Source: Roseovarius salincola
Lineage (GTDB): Bacteria; Pseudomonadota; Alphaproteobacteria; Rhodobacterales; Rhodobacteraceae
DNA length: 64,000 bases
NCBI RefSeq assembly: GCF_026891095.1
Contig: NZ_JAPTNL010000001.1
Location: forward strand, 464,794 to 528,793
Direction of reading: 5' to 3'
The notes below the pieces were generated by a model. The model saw nothing but the letters and a program-made list of their open reading frames with translations. It searched no databases and was not told the DNA's origin. Position numbers and translations under genes: made by a program. Of the stretch, positions 46,414 through 56,133 are shown piece by piece. Position 1 is the stretch's first letter. Each line of letters starts with the position of its first letter.

Positions 46414-46442
46414 GGCGCCCCCGTCATGACGGCGGGGGCGCC
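46414..46442 (+). other. Intercistronic hairpin between pstS and pstC
   Basis: A perfect 10-base stem GGCGCCCCCG / CGGGGGCGCC with a 9-base loop lies 25 bases after pstS and has no T-run. Such hairpins usually stabilise the upstream mRNA or give partial termination, so that PstS is made in excess. Confidence 0.7.
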
Positions 46443-46469
46443 ATCCACCAGAACCGACAGGCTTTTCCC

Positions 46470-47846
46470 ATGACGCTTTTCGCCTTCCTGATCCTGCTGG
46501 TTGCGGTGGTGACCGGATACATCCTGAACCTGCGCGCCGCGCGCGCGATCCGTGCGGGGGGCGCAAACCTGCACTCCCTTGACGGGTTTCACGGCGGCTT
46601 CTCGGCGCTGGTGACACTGGTCCCCACCTTCTTGCTGATCATTCTCTGGCTGCTCTTCCAGGGCACGATCATCGAAGCACTGGTCAAGGCAAGCCTGCCT
46701 TCGGGCACGCTGGACGGTCTGGGCGTGGGCGAGGTGCAACTGCTCATGTCCGAGATCCGCTCGATCGCGGGCGGGCGCGTGTTCGGCACGCCCGAAGATT
46801 GGAAACTGGCCGCCGCCGACCACCTGGTCAGCCTGCGCGCGACATCCTCCTGGCTTCTCGTCGCGGTTACGAGCGTGATGGTGATTGGTCTGATCTATCT
46901 GTCGCGCCGCACCGTTTCCGCCGAGTTCCGCGCCCGCCACGGGTTCGAAAGGATCGTGCACGGCCTGATGGTCGCCTGCGCCACCGTGGCGATCTTCGTC
47001 ACCATCGGCATCGTCGCATCGCTGGTCTTCGAGACCTACCGCTTTTTCCAGATGGTGCCTTTCTGGGATTTCGTCCTCGGCACCTCATGGGAGCCCCAGA
47101 TCCCGCTGCGCGAGGACCAGATCGCCGCCGAGGGGGCCTTCGGCATGTTGCCGGTGTTCCTCGGCACGCTGGTGATCGCCTTCGTGGCCATGTTCATCGC
47201 CACGCCCATCGGCCTCCTGTCAGCGATCTACCTGCATGAATTCGCCTCGTCGCGCGTGCGCTCGGTCGTCAAGCCGGTGCTGGAAATTCTCGCCGGGGTG
47301 CCGACAGTGGTCTATGGCTTCTTCGCCATCCTGGTCATCGCCCCCGCGATCCGGTCCTTCGGCACCGATCTGGGCCTGCCGATCGCGCCCAACACCGCAC
47401 TGGCGGCGGGCAGCGTGATGGGGATCATGCTGGTCCCCTTCATCTCGTCCTTCGCCGATGACGCCCTCGGCGCGGTGCCGCGCAGTCTGCGCGACGGCTC
47501 GCTGGCAGTCGGTGCCACCCAGGCCGAAACCATCTCCAAGGTGCTTTTCCCCGCGGCCATTCCCGGCATCGTCGGCGGCATCCTTCTGGCCGTCAGCCGC
47601 GCCATCGGCGAAACCATGATCGTGGTCATGGCCGCCGGTCTGATCGCCAAGATGACGATCAACCCGCTGGACAGCGTGACCACCGTGACCGTTCAGATCG
47701 TCACCCTTCTGATCGGTGACACCGCCTTCGACAGCCCCAAGACCCTGGCCGCCTTCGCGCTTGGCATGGTGCTTTTCCTGATGACGCTGATCATCAACAT
47801 CTTCGCCTTGCGTATCGTGCGCAAGTACCGCGAAATCTACGACTAG
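46470..47846 (+). CDS. pstC: Phosphate ABC transporter permease PstC
   Basis: A 458-residue permease, long compared with about 300 in enterics because of an N-terminal extension with extra TM segments (residues 1-150: FAFLILLVAVVTGYIL and LVTLVPTFLLIILWLLF). The core has LLSAIYLHEFAS, AGVPTVVYGFFA and the EAA-type loop around DGSLAVGATQAETISKVLFPAAIPGI (in pieces). The long form is typical of alphaproteobacteria. Confidence 0.94.
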   Translation: MTLFAFLILLVAVVTGYILNLRAARAIRAGGANLHSLDGFHGGFSALVTLVPTFLLIILWLLFQGTIIEALVKASLPSGTLDGLGVGEVQLLMSEIRSIAGGRVFGTPEDWKLAAADHLVSLRATSSWLLVAVTSVMVIGLIYLSRRTVSAEFRARHGFERIVHGLMVACATVAIFVTIGIVASLVFETYRFFQMVPFWDFVLGTSWEPQIPLREDQIAAEGAFGMLPVFLGTLVIAFVAMFIATPIGLLSAIYLHEFASSRVRSVVKPVLEILAGVPTVVYGFFAILVIAPAIRSFGTDLGLPIAPNTALAAGSVMGIMLVPFISSFADDALGAVPRSLRDGSLAVGATQAETISKVLFPAAIPGIVGGILLAVSRAIGETMIVVMAAGLIAKMTINPLDSVTTVTVQIVTLLIGDTAFDSPKTLAAFALGMVLFLMTLIINIFALRIVRKYREIYD

Positions 47847-47855
47847 GATCGCGCA

Positions 47856-49145
47856 ATGACCGAACAAACCGCCTCCGACGGGTTCGACTGGACCAGCCCC
47901 GCTTTTGCGTCCCAGCTCAAGAAGCGCAAGCGAAGCCAGCTGCGGCTGAAGCTGCTTGGCCTGAGCGCGATCGCGATCGCCTTCGCGATGCTGCTTCTGC
48001 TGATCGGGTCGCTCATGTCCACCGGCTACCAGGCCTTCACGCAGACCCATATCGCCCTCGAGGTGTTCGTCGATCCCGAAGAAGTCGACGCCGACAACCC
48101 CGAACGCGGCGGGTATCGTGACATCCTGACGGCCACCATGCACACCCAGTTCCCCGAGGTCGCGGATGACCGCGCCGCGCTGCGCAAGCTGACCACGGTC
48201 CTGTCCAATGGCGCACAGTTCAGCATCCGCGACGCGGTGGTCGCGGATCCCGGCCTGATCGGCCAGACCGTCACTTTCGACGTGCCCGTCTCGGACCCTT
48301 ATGACCAGCTCAACAAGGGGCTGATCAACCGCGACACCCCCGAAGAAAACCGCCGCCTCAAGGACGACGAGATCGCGAATTTCGATCTTCTGAAGGATCG
48401 CGGCATGGTGACCAAACCGTTCAATATCGGGCTCTTCACCAATGCCGATTCCCGCTTTCCGGAGCTGGCGGGGCTCAAGGGAGCGATCATCGGCTCGTTC
48501 TACGCGCTTCTGACCTGCTTTGTTCTGTCCTTTCCCATCGGCATCGGCGCGGCGATCTACCTTGAGGAATTCGCGCCGCGCAACAAGCTGTCCGATCTCA
48601 TCGAGATCAACATCAACAACCTTGCCGCGGTCCCCTCGGTGGTGTTCGGCCTGCTGGCTCTGGCCGTGTTCCTGGGCTGGTTCGGCATGCCGCGCTCGGC
48701 GCCCTTCGTGGGCGGGATGACACTGGCCCTGATGACCCTGCCCACGATCATCATCGCCACGCGCGCCGCGCTCAAGGCCGTTCCCCCCTCCATCCGCGAG
48801 GCGGCTCTCGGGGTCGGGGCCTCCAAACAGCAGGTGGTCTTCGGCCATGTCCTGCCGCTCGCCATGCCCGGCATCCTGACCGGCACGATCATCGGCCTGG
48901 CCCAGGCCCTGGGCGAAACCGCCCCCCTGCTGCTGATCGGGATGAACGCCTTCATCACCTCCGCACCGTCCACACCGTTCGACAGTGCAACCGCCCTGCC
49001 GACCCAGATTTTCATCTGGGCGGACAGCCCGGAACGTGGCTTCGTGTCCCGGACATCGGCCGCAATTCTCGTTCTCCTGGGCTTCCTGATCACAATGAAT
49101 GCCATCGCCATTTACCTGCGCAACAAGTTCGAGCGTAAGTGGTAA
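47856..49145 (+). CDS. pstA: Phosphate ABC transporter permease PstA
   Basis: A 429-residue permease with an N-terminal TM, a large periplasmic domain (about 60-190, also characteristic of alphaproteobacteria) and the conserved core: FPIGIGAAIYLEEFAP, NNLAAVPSVVFGLLAL and the EAA loop in REAALGVGASKQQVVFGHVLP. It is 9 bases after pstC and 24 bases before pstB. Confidence 0.94.
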   Translation: MTEQTASDGFDWTSPAFASQLKKRKRSQLRLKLLGLSAIAIAFAMLLLLIGSLMSTGYQAFTQTHIALEVFVDPEEVDADNPERGGYRDILTATMHTQFPEVADDRAALRKLTTVLSNGAQFSIRDAVVADPGLIGQTVTFDVPVSDPYDQLNKGLINRDTPEENRRLKDDEIANFDLLKDRGMVTKPFNIGLFTNADSRFPELAGLKGAIIGSFYALLTCFVLSFPIGIGAAIYLEEFAPRNKLSDLIEININNLAAVPSVVFGLLALAVFLGWFGMPRSAPFVGGMTLALMTLPTIIIATRAALKAVPPSIREAALGVGASKQQVVFGHVLPLAMPGILTGTIIGLAQALGETAPLLLIGMNAFITSAPSTPFDSATALPTQIFIWADSPERGFVSRTSAAILVLLGFLITMNAIAIYLRNKFERKW

Positions 49146-49169
49146 ACCAACGCGAGGAGACATGAGACA

Positions 49170-49967
49170 ATGTATGATGCGCCAACCCTGGAGAGAGACG
49201 TGACAGAAGCCAAAACCAAGTTCTCCGCCCGCAACGTGCAGGTATGGTATGGCGACACCCACGCCATCAAGGACGTGAGTGTCGAGATCGAAGACAAGAC
49301 CGTGACTGCCTTCATCGGCCCCTCGGGCTGTGGCAAATCCACCTTCCTGCGCTGCCTCAACCGGATGAATGACACCATCGATATCTGCCGGGTCGAAGGC
49401 GACATCCTGCTCGATGGCGAGGACATCTATGATCGTCACATCGATCCGGTGCAGCTGCGCGCCAAAGTCGGCATGGTGTTCCAGAAACCCAATCCGTTTC
49501 CGAAATCGATCTACGACAACGTCGCCTACGGCCCCAAGATTCACGGCATGACGCGCTCGCGGGCCGAACTTGACGAAACCGTCGAGACCGCGTTGCGCCG
49601 CGCCGCACTTTGGGACGAGGTCAAGGACAGGCTCGACTCCCCCGGCACCGGCCTTTCGGGCGGACAGCAGCAGCGCCTTTGCATCGCCCGCGCCGTCGCC
49701 ACCAAACCCGAAGTCCTGCTGATGGACGAACCCTGCTCGGCGCTCGACCCGATCGCCACGGCCCAGGTCGAGGAACTGATCGACGAGTTGCGCGCCAGAT
49801 TCTCGGTGGTCATCGTCACCCACTCGATGCAGCAGGCCGCGCGCGTCAGCCAGAAAACCGCATTCTTCCATCTCGGCGAACTCGTCGAATTCGGCGAGAC
49901 CGGGCACATCTTCACCAACCCCGAGGATGAGCGCACCGAAAGCTACATCACCGGCCGTATCGGCTAA
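49170..49967 (+). CDS. pstB: Phosphate ABC transporter ATP-binding protein PstB
   Basis: A 265-residue ABC ATPase with Walker [29 protein letters not shown] (diagnostic PstB), signature LSGGQQQRL, Walker [16 protein letters not shown] and [12 protein letters not shown]. It is followed 11 bases later by phoU. Confidence 0.97.
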   Translation: MYDAPTLERDVTEAKTKFSARNVQVWYGDTHAIKDVSVEIEDKTVTAFIGPSGCGKSTFLRCLNRMNDTIDICRVEGDILLDGEDIYDRHIDPVQLRAKVGMVFQKPNPFPKSIYDNVAYGPKIHGMTRSRAELDETVETALRRAALWDEVKDRLDSPGTGLSGGQQQRLCIARAVATKPEVLLMDEPCSALDPIATAQVEELIDELRARFSVVIVTHSMQQAARVSQKTAFFHLGELVEFGETGHIFTNPEDERTESYITGRIG

Positions 49968-49978
49968 GGAGCTTCCAA

Positions 49979-50698
49979 ATGTCCGACACCCATATCGCCT
50001 CGGCTTTCGATCGCGATCTCGAAACCATCCAGGCCCTGATCATGAAGATGGGCGGGCTGGTCGAGAAAGCGATCCTCGATGCCGCCACCTCGATGGAAAC
50101 CCGCGACGAGGAACTGGCCGAACAGGTCCGCGCCGGCGATCAGGCCATCGACGCGCTCGAGGATCAGATCAACGAGGAATCCGCCCGCGTCATCGCCCTG
50201 CGCGCGCCCACCGCCATCGACCTTCGGGTGATCCTCACAGTGATCAAGATCGCCGGCAATCTCGAACGGATCGGCGACTATGCCAAGAACATGGCAAAGC
50301 GCACCACCGTCCTCGCGCAGATGGCGCCGATCAACGGCTCCTCCGCCGCCCTGCGCCGTATGGCGCGCGAGGTGGAACGGATGCTGCGCTCCGCGCTCGA
50401 TGCCTATATCCAGCGCGATGCCGATCTTGCGCATGATGTGGTCCTGCGCGACCACGATGTCGATCAGATGTATAACGCGCTGTTCCGCGAATTCCTGACC
50501 TTCATGATGGAAGACCCGCGCAACATCACGCCCTGCATGCACCTGCATTTCATCGCCAAGAACACCGAGCGCATGGGCGACCACGTGACATCCATCGCCG
50601 AGCAGGTGATCTATCTTGTCACCGGCGATATGCCCGATGATCCGCGCCCCAAGCAGGACCGCACCTCGACCGACCCCAGCGTCGCACCCGATTCCTGA
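49979..50698 (+). CDS. phoU: Phosphate signalling protein PhoU
   Basis: A 239-residue protein with two three-helix PhoU domains (AFDRDLETIQALIMKMGGLVE, LRAPTAIDLRVILTVIKIAGNLERIGDYAKN and the parallel HLHFIAKNTERMGDHVTSIAEQ, in pieces). It links PstB activity to PhoR. It lies between pstB and phoB. Confidence 0.96.
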   Translation: MSDTHIASAFDRDLETIQALIMKMGGLVEKAILDAATSMETRDEELAEQVRAGDQAIDALEDQINEESARVIALRAPTAIDLRVILTVIKIAGNLERIGDYAKNMAKRTTVLAQMAPINGSSAALRRMAREVERMLRSALDAYIQRDADLAHDVVLRDHDVDQMYNALFREFLTFMMEDPRNITPCMHLHFIAKNTERMGDHVTSIAEQVIYLVTGDMPDDPRPKQDRTSTDPSVAPDS

Positions 50699-50717
50699 AC
50701 GAAAAGGCGAGCCCCTC

Positions 50718-51407
50718 ATGTCGACCGATCAACCCACCGTTCTTCTGGTCGAAGACGAACCCGCTCAACGCGAGGTTCTCAGCTACAACCTCGAGGCCGA
50801 CGGCTTCCGCGTCACCACCGCCGAAAACGGCGAAGAGGCGCTGTTGCTGGTCGACGAGGAAGCGCCGGACCTAATCGTGCTTGACTGGATGCTGCCCAAT
50901 GTCTCGGGCATCGAGGTCTGCCGCCAACTCAAGACGCGCCCCGATACGCGCGGCGTGCCGATCCTGATGCTCTCGGCCCGCTCCGAAGAGGTCGACCGCG
51001 TGCGCGGGCTGGAAACCGGCGCCGACGATTACGTGATCAAGCCCTATTCGGTGATCGAACTGATGGCCCGCGTGCGCGCGCTTTTGCGCCGCACCCGGCC
51101 CGCCGCGTTGGGCCAGCGGCTGGAATACGAGGACATCGTCCTCGATTCCGAAACCCACCGCGTGACCCGCGACGACAAACCGCTCAAGCTCGGGCCGACG
51201 GAATTCCGGCTGCTTTCGACCTTCATGGAGAAACCGGGCCGGGTCTGGTCGCGCGAACAATTGCTCGACCGGGTCTGGGGGCGCGACATCTATGTCGATA
51301 CCCGCACGGTCGATGTGCATATCGGGCGGCTGCGCAAGGCGCTCTGCCAGCATGGCGGCGGCGATCCGCTGCGCACCGTGCGCGGCGCGGGCTACGCCTT
51401 GGGCTGA
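50718..51407 (+). CDS. phoB: Phosphate regulon response regulator PhoB
   Basis: A 229-residue OmpR-family regulator with a complete receiver: acidic VEDE at 11-14, Asp56 (VLDWMLP), LSARSEE and Lys in DDYVIKPY. The C-terminal winged helix ends RTVRGAGYAL. ATG 50718 is 19 bases after phoU. It should bind the PHO box before pstS. Confidence 0.96.
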   Translation: MSTDQPTVLLVEDEPAQREVLSYNLEADGFRVTTAENGEEALLLVDEEAPDLIVLDWMLPNVSGIEVCRQLKTRPDTRGVPILMLSARSEEVDRVRGLETGADDYVIKPYSVIELMARVRALLRRTRPAALGQRLEYEDIVLDSETHRVTRDDKPLKLGPTEFRLLSTFMEKPGRVWSREQLLDRVWGRDIYVDTRTVDVHIGRLRKALCQHGGGDPLRTVRGAGYALG

Positions 51408-51433
51408 CGCCGCGTTTTCGGCTCGTTTCAGGC

Positions 51434-51506
51434 GTTTTGTACCAAACCCGCGTCGCGTGCCCCTGTTTCGGTACAAAAGCCGCGTACAAAACGGACGTTT
51501 CGTACC
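51434..51506. repeat. Cluster of TTTGTAC/GTACAAA motifs downstream of phoB
   Basis: Four related sites: GTTTTGTACCAAAC (51434), TTTCGGTACAAAA (51466), GTACAAAAC (51484) and GTTTCGTACC (51497). The last two make an inverted repeat GTACAAAACG-ga-CGTTTcGTAC (51484-51505), and the first two pair through TTTTGTACC / GGTACAAAA. They lie between phoB and the LysR gene stop and could be terminator-like structures or protein sites. Confidence 0.4.
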
Positions 51507-51569
51507 ATCCCGCGCCCGCGCGCGCTCATGCGATCCCCGCATGACCGCCTCATGCGCGAATGTCATGGA

Positions 51570-52520
51570 TCAACGGGGCAGGGGGTCTTCGTCCTCGGCC
51601 TGTGTCGCCAGCCAGTCGCGAAACGTCATCAGCGCCGGATCATGCGCCTTTTCCAGCGGCCAGACCAGCTGATAGGCGCCCGGCATCCGCGTCGGCCCGC
51701 CCCACGCCATCACCAGCCGCCCCGTCGCCAGATCCTGCTCCGCCAGGTAATCCGGCAGCAAGGCCACGCCCAGCCCGTGCAGCGCCGCCTGGGTAATTGT
51801 GGAAAACTGGTCATAGATCGTGCCGGTGACGATCTCGGCGGTAATGCCATGCGCCGCGAACCAGGCGCGCCAGGCATCGGGCCGGGTTTCGATATGCAGT
51901 AGCGGCAGCTCCAGCAGATCGCGCGCCGCGCGCGCTGCGCGCCCCTTCAGCAGGTCCGGCGCGCAGACCGCGACAACCGCCTCGGTCTTGAGCGTGACCG
52001 CGCCCGTTCCCGGCCAGTCACGGTTTCCGAAATGTATAGCTGCATCAAAGGGTTCTGTGCCAAAGTTGAACGGTTTTATGCGGGTGGACAGGTTGATCGT
52101 CACCTCCGGGTGACGGCGCGCGAAATCGGGCAGGCGCGGCACCAGCCAGCGCATCCCGAAGGTCGGCAGGATCGCAAGATCCAGACTCCCGCCCGCCGGG
52201 TTGATCGTCAGTTTCAGCGTCGCCTGGGTGATCTTCTGAAGCGCCATGCGGATTTCGGCGGCATAGCCCGCGGCCTCGGGCGTCAGCACCATGCGCCGCC
52301 CCCGCCGCAGGATCAGCGCCACGCCCAACTGCGCCTCCAGCGTCTGAAGCTGGCGGCTGACCGCGCTCTGGCTCAGGTTCAGCTCATTGGCGGCCGCCGT
52401 GGCGCTGCCCAGCCGGTCCAGCGTTTCAAGCGCGCGCAGACTGGCCGTCGACGGCAGGAAACGGCGCGGCGGCGGCGCGGTCACGGGCCGGGCAGGGGGT
52501 GGCTTTCTGTCAGCAGCCAT
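51570..52520 (-). CDS. LysR family transcriptional regulator (GcvA-like)
   Basis: A 316-residue LysR regulator. The HTH is at about 25-85 (LRALETLDRLGSATAAANEL then SQSAVSRQLQTLEAQLG), and the effector domain follows, with GcvA-like LDLAILPTFGMRWLVPRLP. ATG 52520 is chosen for GAGGAAAG upstream. It is divergent from the glutaryl-CoA dehydrogenase gene across 105 bases, which suggests local control of that gene. Confidence 0.9.
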   Translation of the reverse strand: MAADRKPPPARPVTAPPPRRFLPSTASLRALETLDRLGSATAAANELNLSQSAVSRQLQTLEAQLGVALILRRGRRMVLTPEAAGYAAEIRMALQKITQATLKLTINPAGGSLDLAILPTFGMRWLVPRLPDFARRHPEVTINLSTRIKPFNFGTEPFDAAIHFGNRDWPGTGAVTLKTEAVVAVCAPDLLKGRAARAARDLLELPLLHIETRPDAWRAWFAAHGITAEIVTGTIYDQFSTITQAALHGLGVALLPDYLAEQDLATGRLVMAWGGPTRMPGAYQLVWPLEKAHDPALMTFRDWLATQAEDEDPLPR

Positions 52521-52625
52521 ATATGCGCTTTCCTCATGTATGAATGCAGAATTCTCGATATTTCTTACCGCAAAGTTAATATACCCTGCAAGAAACCTGC
52601 ATAAACCGCATAAGAAGAGAGAGTC

Positions 52626-53849
52626 ATGACCGACAACGCCCCGGAAATCCGCGAAAAAGACCGTCCCAACCTTGGAAACTTCGACTGGCAGGATGCATTT
52701 CTTCTTGAAGATCAACTGCTTGAAGAAGAGCGCATGATTTCGCAAAGTGCGCGCTCCTTCGCGCAGGAACATCTTCAGCCGCGTGTGATCAAGGCCTATG
52801 CCAACGAGGAAACCGACCCCGAGATCTTCCGCGAAATGGGCGCGATGGGCCTGTTGGGCACCACGATCCCCGAAGAATATGGCGGATTGTCAGCGGGTTA
52901 CGTCAGCTACGGCCTTGTCGCGCGCGAAATCGAACGGGTCGATTCCGGCTACCGCTCGATGATGTCCGTACAATCCTCCCTCGTCATGTATCCCATCTAC
53001 GCCTACGGCACCGAAGAGCAACGCCGTAAGTACTTGCCAGGATTGGCAAAAGGCGACCTCATCGGCTGTTTCGGCCTGACCGAACCCGACGCCGGGTCGG
53101 ACCCCGCCGGCATGAAGACCCGCGCCAGGAAAATCGACGGAGGCTATCGGATTACCGGCTCGAAGATGTGGATATCCAACTCGCCCATCGCCGATGTCTT
53201 CGTCGTCTGGGCCAAGTCCGACGCCCATGACGGCAAGATCAAGGGCTTCATCCTGGACAAGGGCGCCAAGGGTCTCAGCGCCCCGAAAATCCAAGGAAAA
53301 CAAAGCCTTCGCGCCTCGATCACGGGCGAAATCGTACTCGATGGCGTCGAGGTGGGCGAAGACGCCCTGTTGCCCCATGTCGAGGGGCTGAAGGGGCCGT
53401 TCGGATGCCTGAACCGGGCGCGCTATGGCATCGCCTGGGGCGTGATGGGCGCCGCCGAAGCCTGCTGGCACGCGGCGCGCCAATATGGGCTGGACCGCCA
53501 GCAATTCCGCCGCCCGCTGGCACAGACCCAGCTTTTCCAGAAGAAACTGGCCGACATGATGACCGAGATCACGCTGGGCCTTCAGGCGGCCCTGCGCGTC
53601 GGCCGCCTGATGGACGATGCCCGCGCCGCCCCCGAGATGATCAGCCTCATCAAGCGCAACAATTGCGGCAAGGCCCTGGATATCGCGCGCATGTCCCGCG
53701 ACATGCATGGCGGCAACGGGATTTCCGAGGAATTTCAAGTCATTCGCCATATGATGAACCTTGAAACCGTGAACACGTACGAGGGCACTCATGACGTTCA
53801 CGCGCTCATCCTGGGCCGTGCGCAGACCGGGCTTCAGGCGTTCTTTTGA
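52626..53849 (+). CDS. gcdH: Glutaryl-CoA dehydrogenase
   Basis: A 407-residue acyl-CoA dehydrogenase that converts glutaryl-CoA to crotonyl-CoA in lysine and tryptophan degradation. GCDH-type features are [18 protein letters not shown], the [19 protein letters not shown] loop, [17 protein letters not shown] and the catalytic Glu in [16 protein letters not shown] near the C-terminus. The divergent LysR gene is its likely regulator. Confidence 0.93.
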   Translation: MTDNAPEIREKDRPNLGNFDWQDAFLLEDQLLEEERMISQSARSFAQEHLQPRVIKAYANEETDPEIFREMGAMGLLGTTIPEEYGGLSAGYVSYGLVAREIERVDSGYRSMMSVQSSLVMYPIYAYGTEEQRRKYLPGLAKGDLIGCFGLTEPDAGSDPAGMKTRARKIDGGYRITGSKMWISNSPIADVFVVWAKSDAHDGKIKGFILDKGAKGLSAPKIQGKQSLRASITGEIVLDGVEVGEDALLPHVEGLKGPFGCLNRARYGIAWGVMGAAEACWHAARQYGLDRQQFRRPLAQTQLFQKKLADMMTEITLGLQAALRVGRLMDDARAAPEMISLIKRNNCGKALDIARMSRDMHGGNGISEEFQVIRHMMNLETVNTYEGTHDVHALILGRAQTGLQAFF

Positions 53850-53968
53850 TGCCCTGACGATTGTAGCGGTTGCCTTCCGCGCGCCCATAGGTAACGTGCG
53901 CGCCATCAACGAAAGCACAGCCGCATGAATCACGTTCTGACCACAAGCCGTTCCGACGGCCCCGCCAA

Positions 53969-55222
53969 ATGAGCGACCTCGGCTCCCTCTGGGCCGACAG
54001 CAGCGAGGAGGCTTTCGCGGCCCCCACGCTGCAAGGCGAATTCAGCGTCGATCTGGTGATCCTGGGCGGCGGTTTCACCGGCTGCGCCGCCGCTCTGGAG
54101 GCCGCGGGGCAGGGCGCCTCAGTGGTCCTGATCGAGGCCGAAACCATCGGTCACGGCGGTTCGGGGCGCAATGTCGGGCTGGTCAATGCCGGGCTCTGGC
54201 TGCCGCCCGATGCGGTCTGCAAGACACTGGGCGCAGAGGCGGGCGAGCGCCTGAACAGCGCGCTCGCCGCCGCGCCCGACCGCGTCTTCGGCCTGATCGA
54301 ACGTTTCGGCATCGCCTGCAACGCCCGGCGCAACGGCACCTTGCACCTGGCCCATGCGCCGCGCGGCGCGGCGCAGCTTGAAAAACGCCACGCCCAGCAG
54401 GCCCGGCGCGCAGCGCCGGTCACGCTCCTCGACGCCGAAGAGACCCGCGCGCGCACCGGCTCAAGCGCGTTTCACGGCGCCCTGCACGATGCCCGCGCCG
54501 GAACCATTCAGCCTCTGGCCTATGCGCGTGGCCTCGCGCGCGCCGCACAGGGGCAGGGGGCGCGGATATTCGAACACAGCCCGGCGCTTTCGGCGCTCCG
54601 GCATGGCGGCCAGTGGGTGGTGCGCACATCGGGCGGCAAGCTGCGCAGCAAGGCGCTCCTCGTGGCGACCAACGCCTATCACCGGCCCGTCGGCGATATG
54701 GCGATCCCCAAGGTTGCGCAGGTCAATTTCTTTCAGCTCGCCACCGAACCGCTGGGCGACAATCTCGCGCGCGATATCCTGCCGGGTGGCGAGGGCTGCT
54801 GGGATACGGCGATGATCATGTCCGCGCTCAGGCGCGATGCGGCGGGGCGTGTGATCCTTGGCGGCATGGGCGACGATGTCGGCATTCAGGCCGGCTGGGC
54901 GCGCCGCAAGCTGGCGCAGCTTTACCCGCAACTGGCCGATGCGGCGATCACCCATGCCTGGGCGGGCCGGATCTCGATGACCTCCGACCATCTGCCGCGC
55001 ATGCTGCGCATCGGCGACAACGGCCTGTCCATCTTCGGCTATTCGGGTCGCGGCATCGCGCCGGGCACCGCATTTGGCCAGTCCGCCGCGCGCGCCTTGC
55101 TGAACGGGGACGAAAGCGCGCTGCCGCTCACGCCGGTCGATGCCCATTCCGAACGCCTGACGCGCCTCAAGACCGCAGTCTTCGAGACAGGGGCGCGCAT
55201 GGTCCACCTGATGTCGCGCTAG
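53969..55222 (+). CDS. FAD-dependent oxidoreductase (DAO family)
   Basis: A 417-residue D-amino-acid-oxidase-fold flavoprotein. The FAD Rossmann motif is VILGGGFTGCAAALEAA near residue 30, with E at the end of strand 2 (VLIEAE), GGSGRNVGLVNAG after it, and the C-terminal ISMTSDHLPRMLRIG and GYSGRGIAPGTAFG. It resembles the OrdL/gamma-glutamylputrescine oxidase type, which act on amines or amino acids; the substrate is not known. It lies just before the first insertion sequence. Confidence 0.87.
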   Translation: MSDLGSLWADSSEEAFAAPTLQGEFSVDLVILGGGFTGCAAALEAAGQGASVVLIEAETIGHGGSGRNVGLVNAGLWLPPDAVCKTLGAEAGERLNSALAAAPDRVFGLIERFGIACNARRNGTLHLAHAPRGAAQLEKRHAQQARRAAPVTLLDAEETRARTGSSAFHGALHDARAGTIQPLAYARGLARAAQGQGARIFEHSPALSALRHGGQWVVRTSGGKLRSKALLVATNAYHRPVGDMAIPKVAQVNFFQLATEPLGDNLARDILPGGEGCWDTAMIMSALRRDAAGRVILGGMGDDVGIQAGWARRKLAQLYPQLADAAITHAWAGRISMTSDHLPRMLRIGDNGLSIFGYSGRGIAPGTAFGQSAARALLNGDESALPLTPVDAHSERLTRLKTAVFETGARMVHLMSR

Positions 55223-55292
55223 GGGCCGTTTTCGGTTTGATCGTCGCCGTCGCACGACTGCACCCGTTAAGCGCATAATCAGTATTATGTTA

Positions 55293-55300
55293 ATATTGAT
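55293..55300. repeat. Left 8-base target site duplication of the IS1595-family element
   Basis: ATATTGAT occurs here and again at 57005-57012, directly outside the two terminal inverted repeats. Eight bases is the duplication length of the IS1595 family. Confidence 0.9.
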
Positions 55301-55366
55301 GGGGTGTATCCCCTCTGCATACGTTTGCGCTCGACTCCATACGGGGAGATGTGAGATGAAACGTGC

Positions 55367-55945
55367 ATGCTCCGCAAAATACTCTATTACACCTTTGCCG
55401 TGGTGTTCAGCATTGTCGTTACGCCGGTCGCAGGTGATTTCTTTGTGGAACTTGCCAGATCGCGTGGGTTTTATGACGACCCAGAGGCTACCATGAGTGG
55501 CGTCCAGGAGTTTATGCAGATTGTTAATAACACCTGGTGGTATCCTTACATTATGGGATGCGTGATTGGTGTTGGCATTGGATTCGTAGCGCACAGGATG
55601 GCCAGCACGGTCGACCGACGAAGAAATCCGCCGCTGACAGAAAGCGCACTGACCCTTCAATACAGACGCGATCTGGTGCCACATGAAGCCAACAATAAGA
55701 ACATTTTTCGATGGTTTTCGATGAAGCTCGTTGGTCGCGACAACAACGGTGTGGAGAATGTCCATTCGACCCAGATATTTGTAACCTTTGATAAGCCATC
55801 CCACACATCGTATGTTCGACCATCTTGTAGTGACCAGAACACGCGGCTTGAAGTAAAAGATCTTACATGTAAATCAGCAATAATTGTCGCGCACGGTGAC
55901 TTGGCGGACACAACCGTCGATCTAATTTTCTCTGAACGCCCATGA
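55367..55945 (+). CDS. Cargo gene of the IS1595 element: small predicted membrane protein
   Basis: A 192-residue protein with two probable TM helices (about 5-24, ILYYTFAVVFSIVVTPVAG, and about 57-77, WWYPYIMGCVIGVGIGFVA) and a soluble C-terminal domain of about 110 residues. The domain includes EALTLQYRRDL-like and TQIFVTFDKPSHTSYVRPSC segments that look beta-rich. I recognise no family. It is AT-richer than the chromosome. Its stop overlaps the next start (ATGA), so the two are probably translated together. The nearest ribosome site (GGGGAG) is better placed for an out-of-frame ATG at 55356, so the exact start is uncertain. Confidence 0.6.
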   Translation: MLRKILYYTFAVVFSIVVTPVAGDFFVELARSRGFYDDPEATMSGVQEFMQIVNNTWWYPYIMGCVIGVGIGFVAHRMASTVDRRRNPPLTESALTLQYRRDLVPHEANNKNIFRWFSMKLVGRDNNGVENVHSTQIFVTFDKPSHTSYVRPSCSDQNTRLEVKDLTCKSAIIVAHGDLADTTVDLIFSERP

Positions 55946-56133
55946 CGGAGCGAAAGCTAGTGCCTAACCTAAAACAAGCCCGCAAGAAGGGTAAAATTGA
56001 AGAGTTCATCAAAGAACACGAGGCCGACCCAGATGGCGACCTCGACCAACTTGATGAAGCGATCAAGCGTCCAGTTCGGGGAAGCGAGAAAGAAGCTCCG
56101 AAAGCATCGTCTCGGGACGCATCCGACGATTGA
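55942..56133 (+). CDS. Small charged cargo protein of the IS1595 element
   Basis: A 63-residue, highly charged, helical protein: NLKQARKKGKIEEFIKEHEAD, then an acidic DGDLDQLDEA and a Lys/Ser-rich tail. It begins inside the stop of the membrane protein gene. Its 3' 71 bases overlap the end of the transposase gene on the opposite strand. Similar short ORFs are, to my recollection, common beside IS1595-type transposases in alphaproteobacteria, so it may be an accessory protein. The function is unknown. Confidence 0.55.
   Translation: MTERKLVPNLKQARKKGKIEEFIKEHEADPDGDLDQLDEAIKRPVRGSEKEAPKASSRDASDD

Noticed and set aside
47220..49907. 895-residue minus-strand frame opposite pstC, pstA and pstB
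   Set aside because: Same reason: a shadow of three certain transporter genes.
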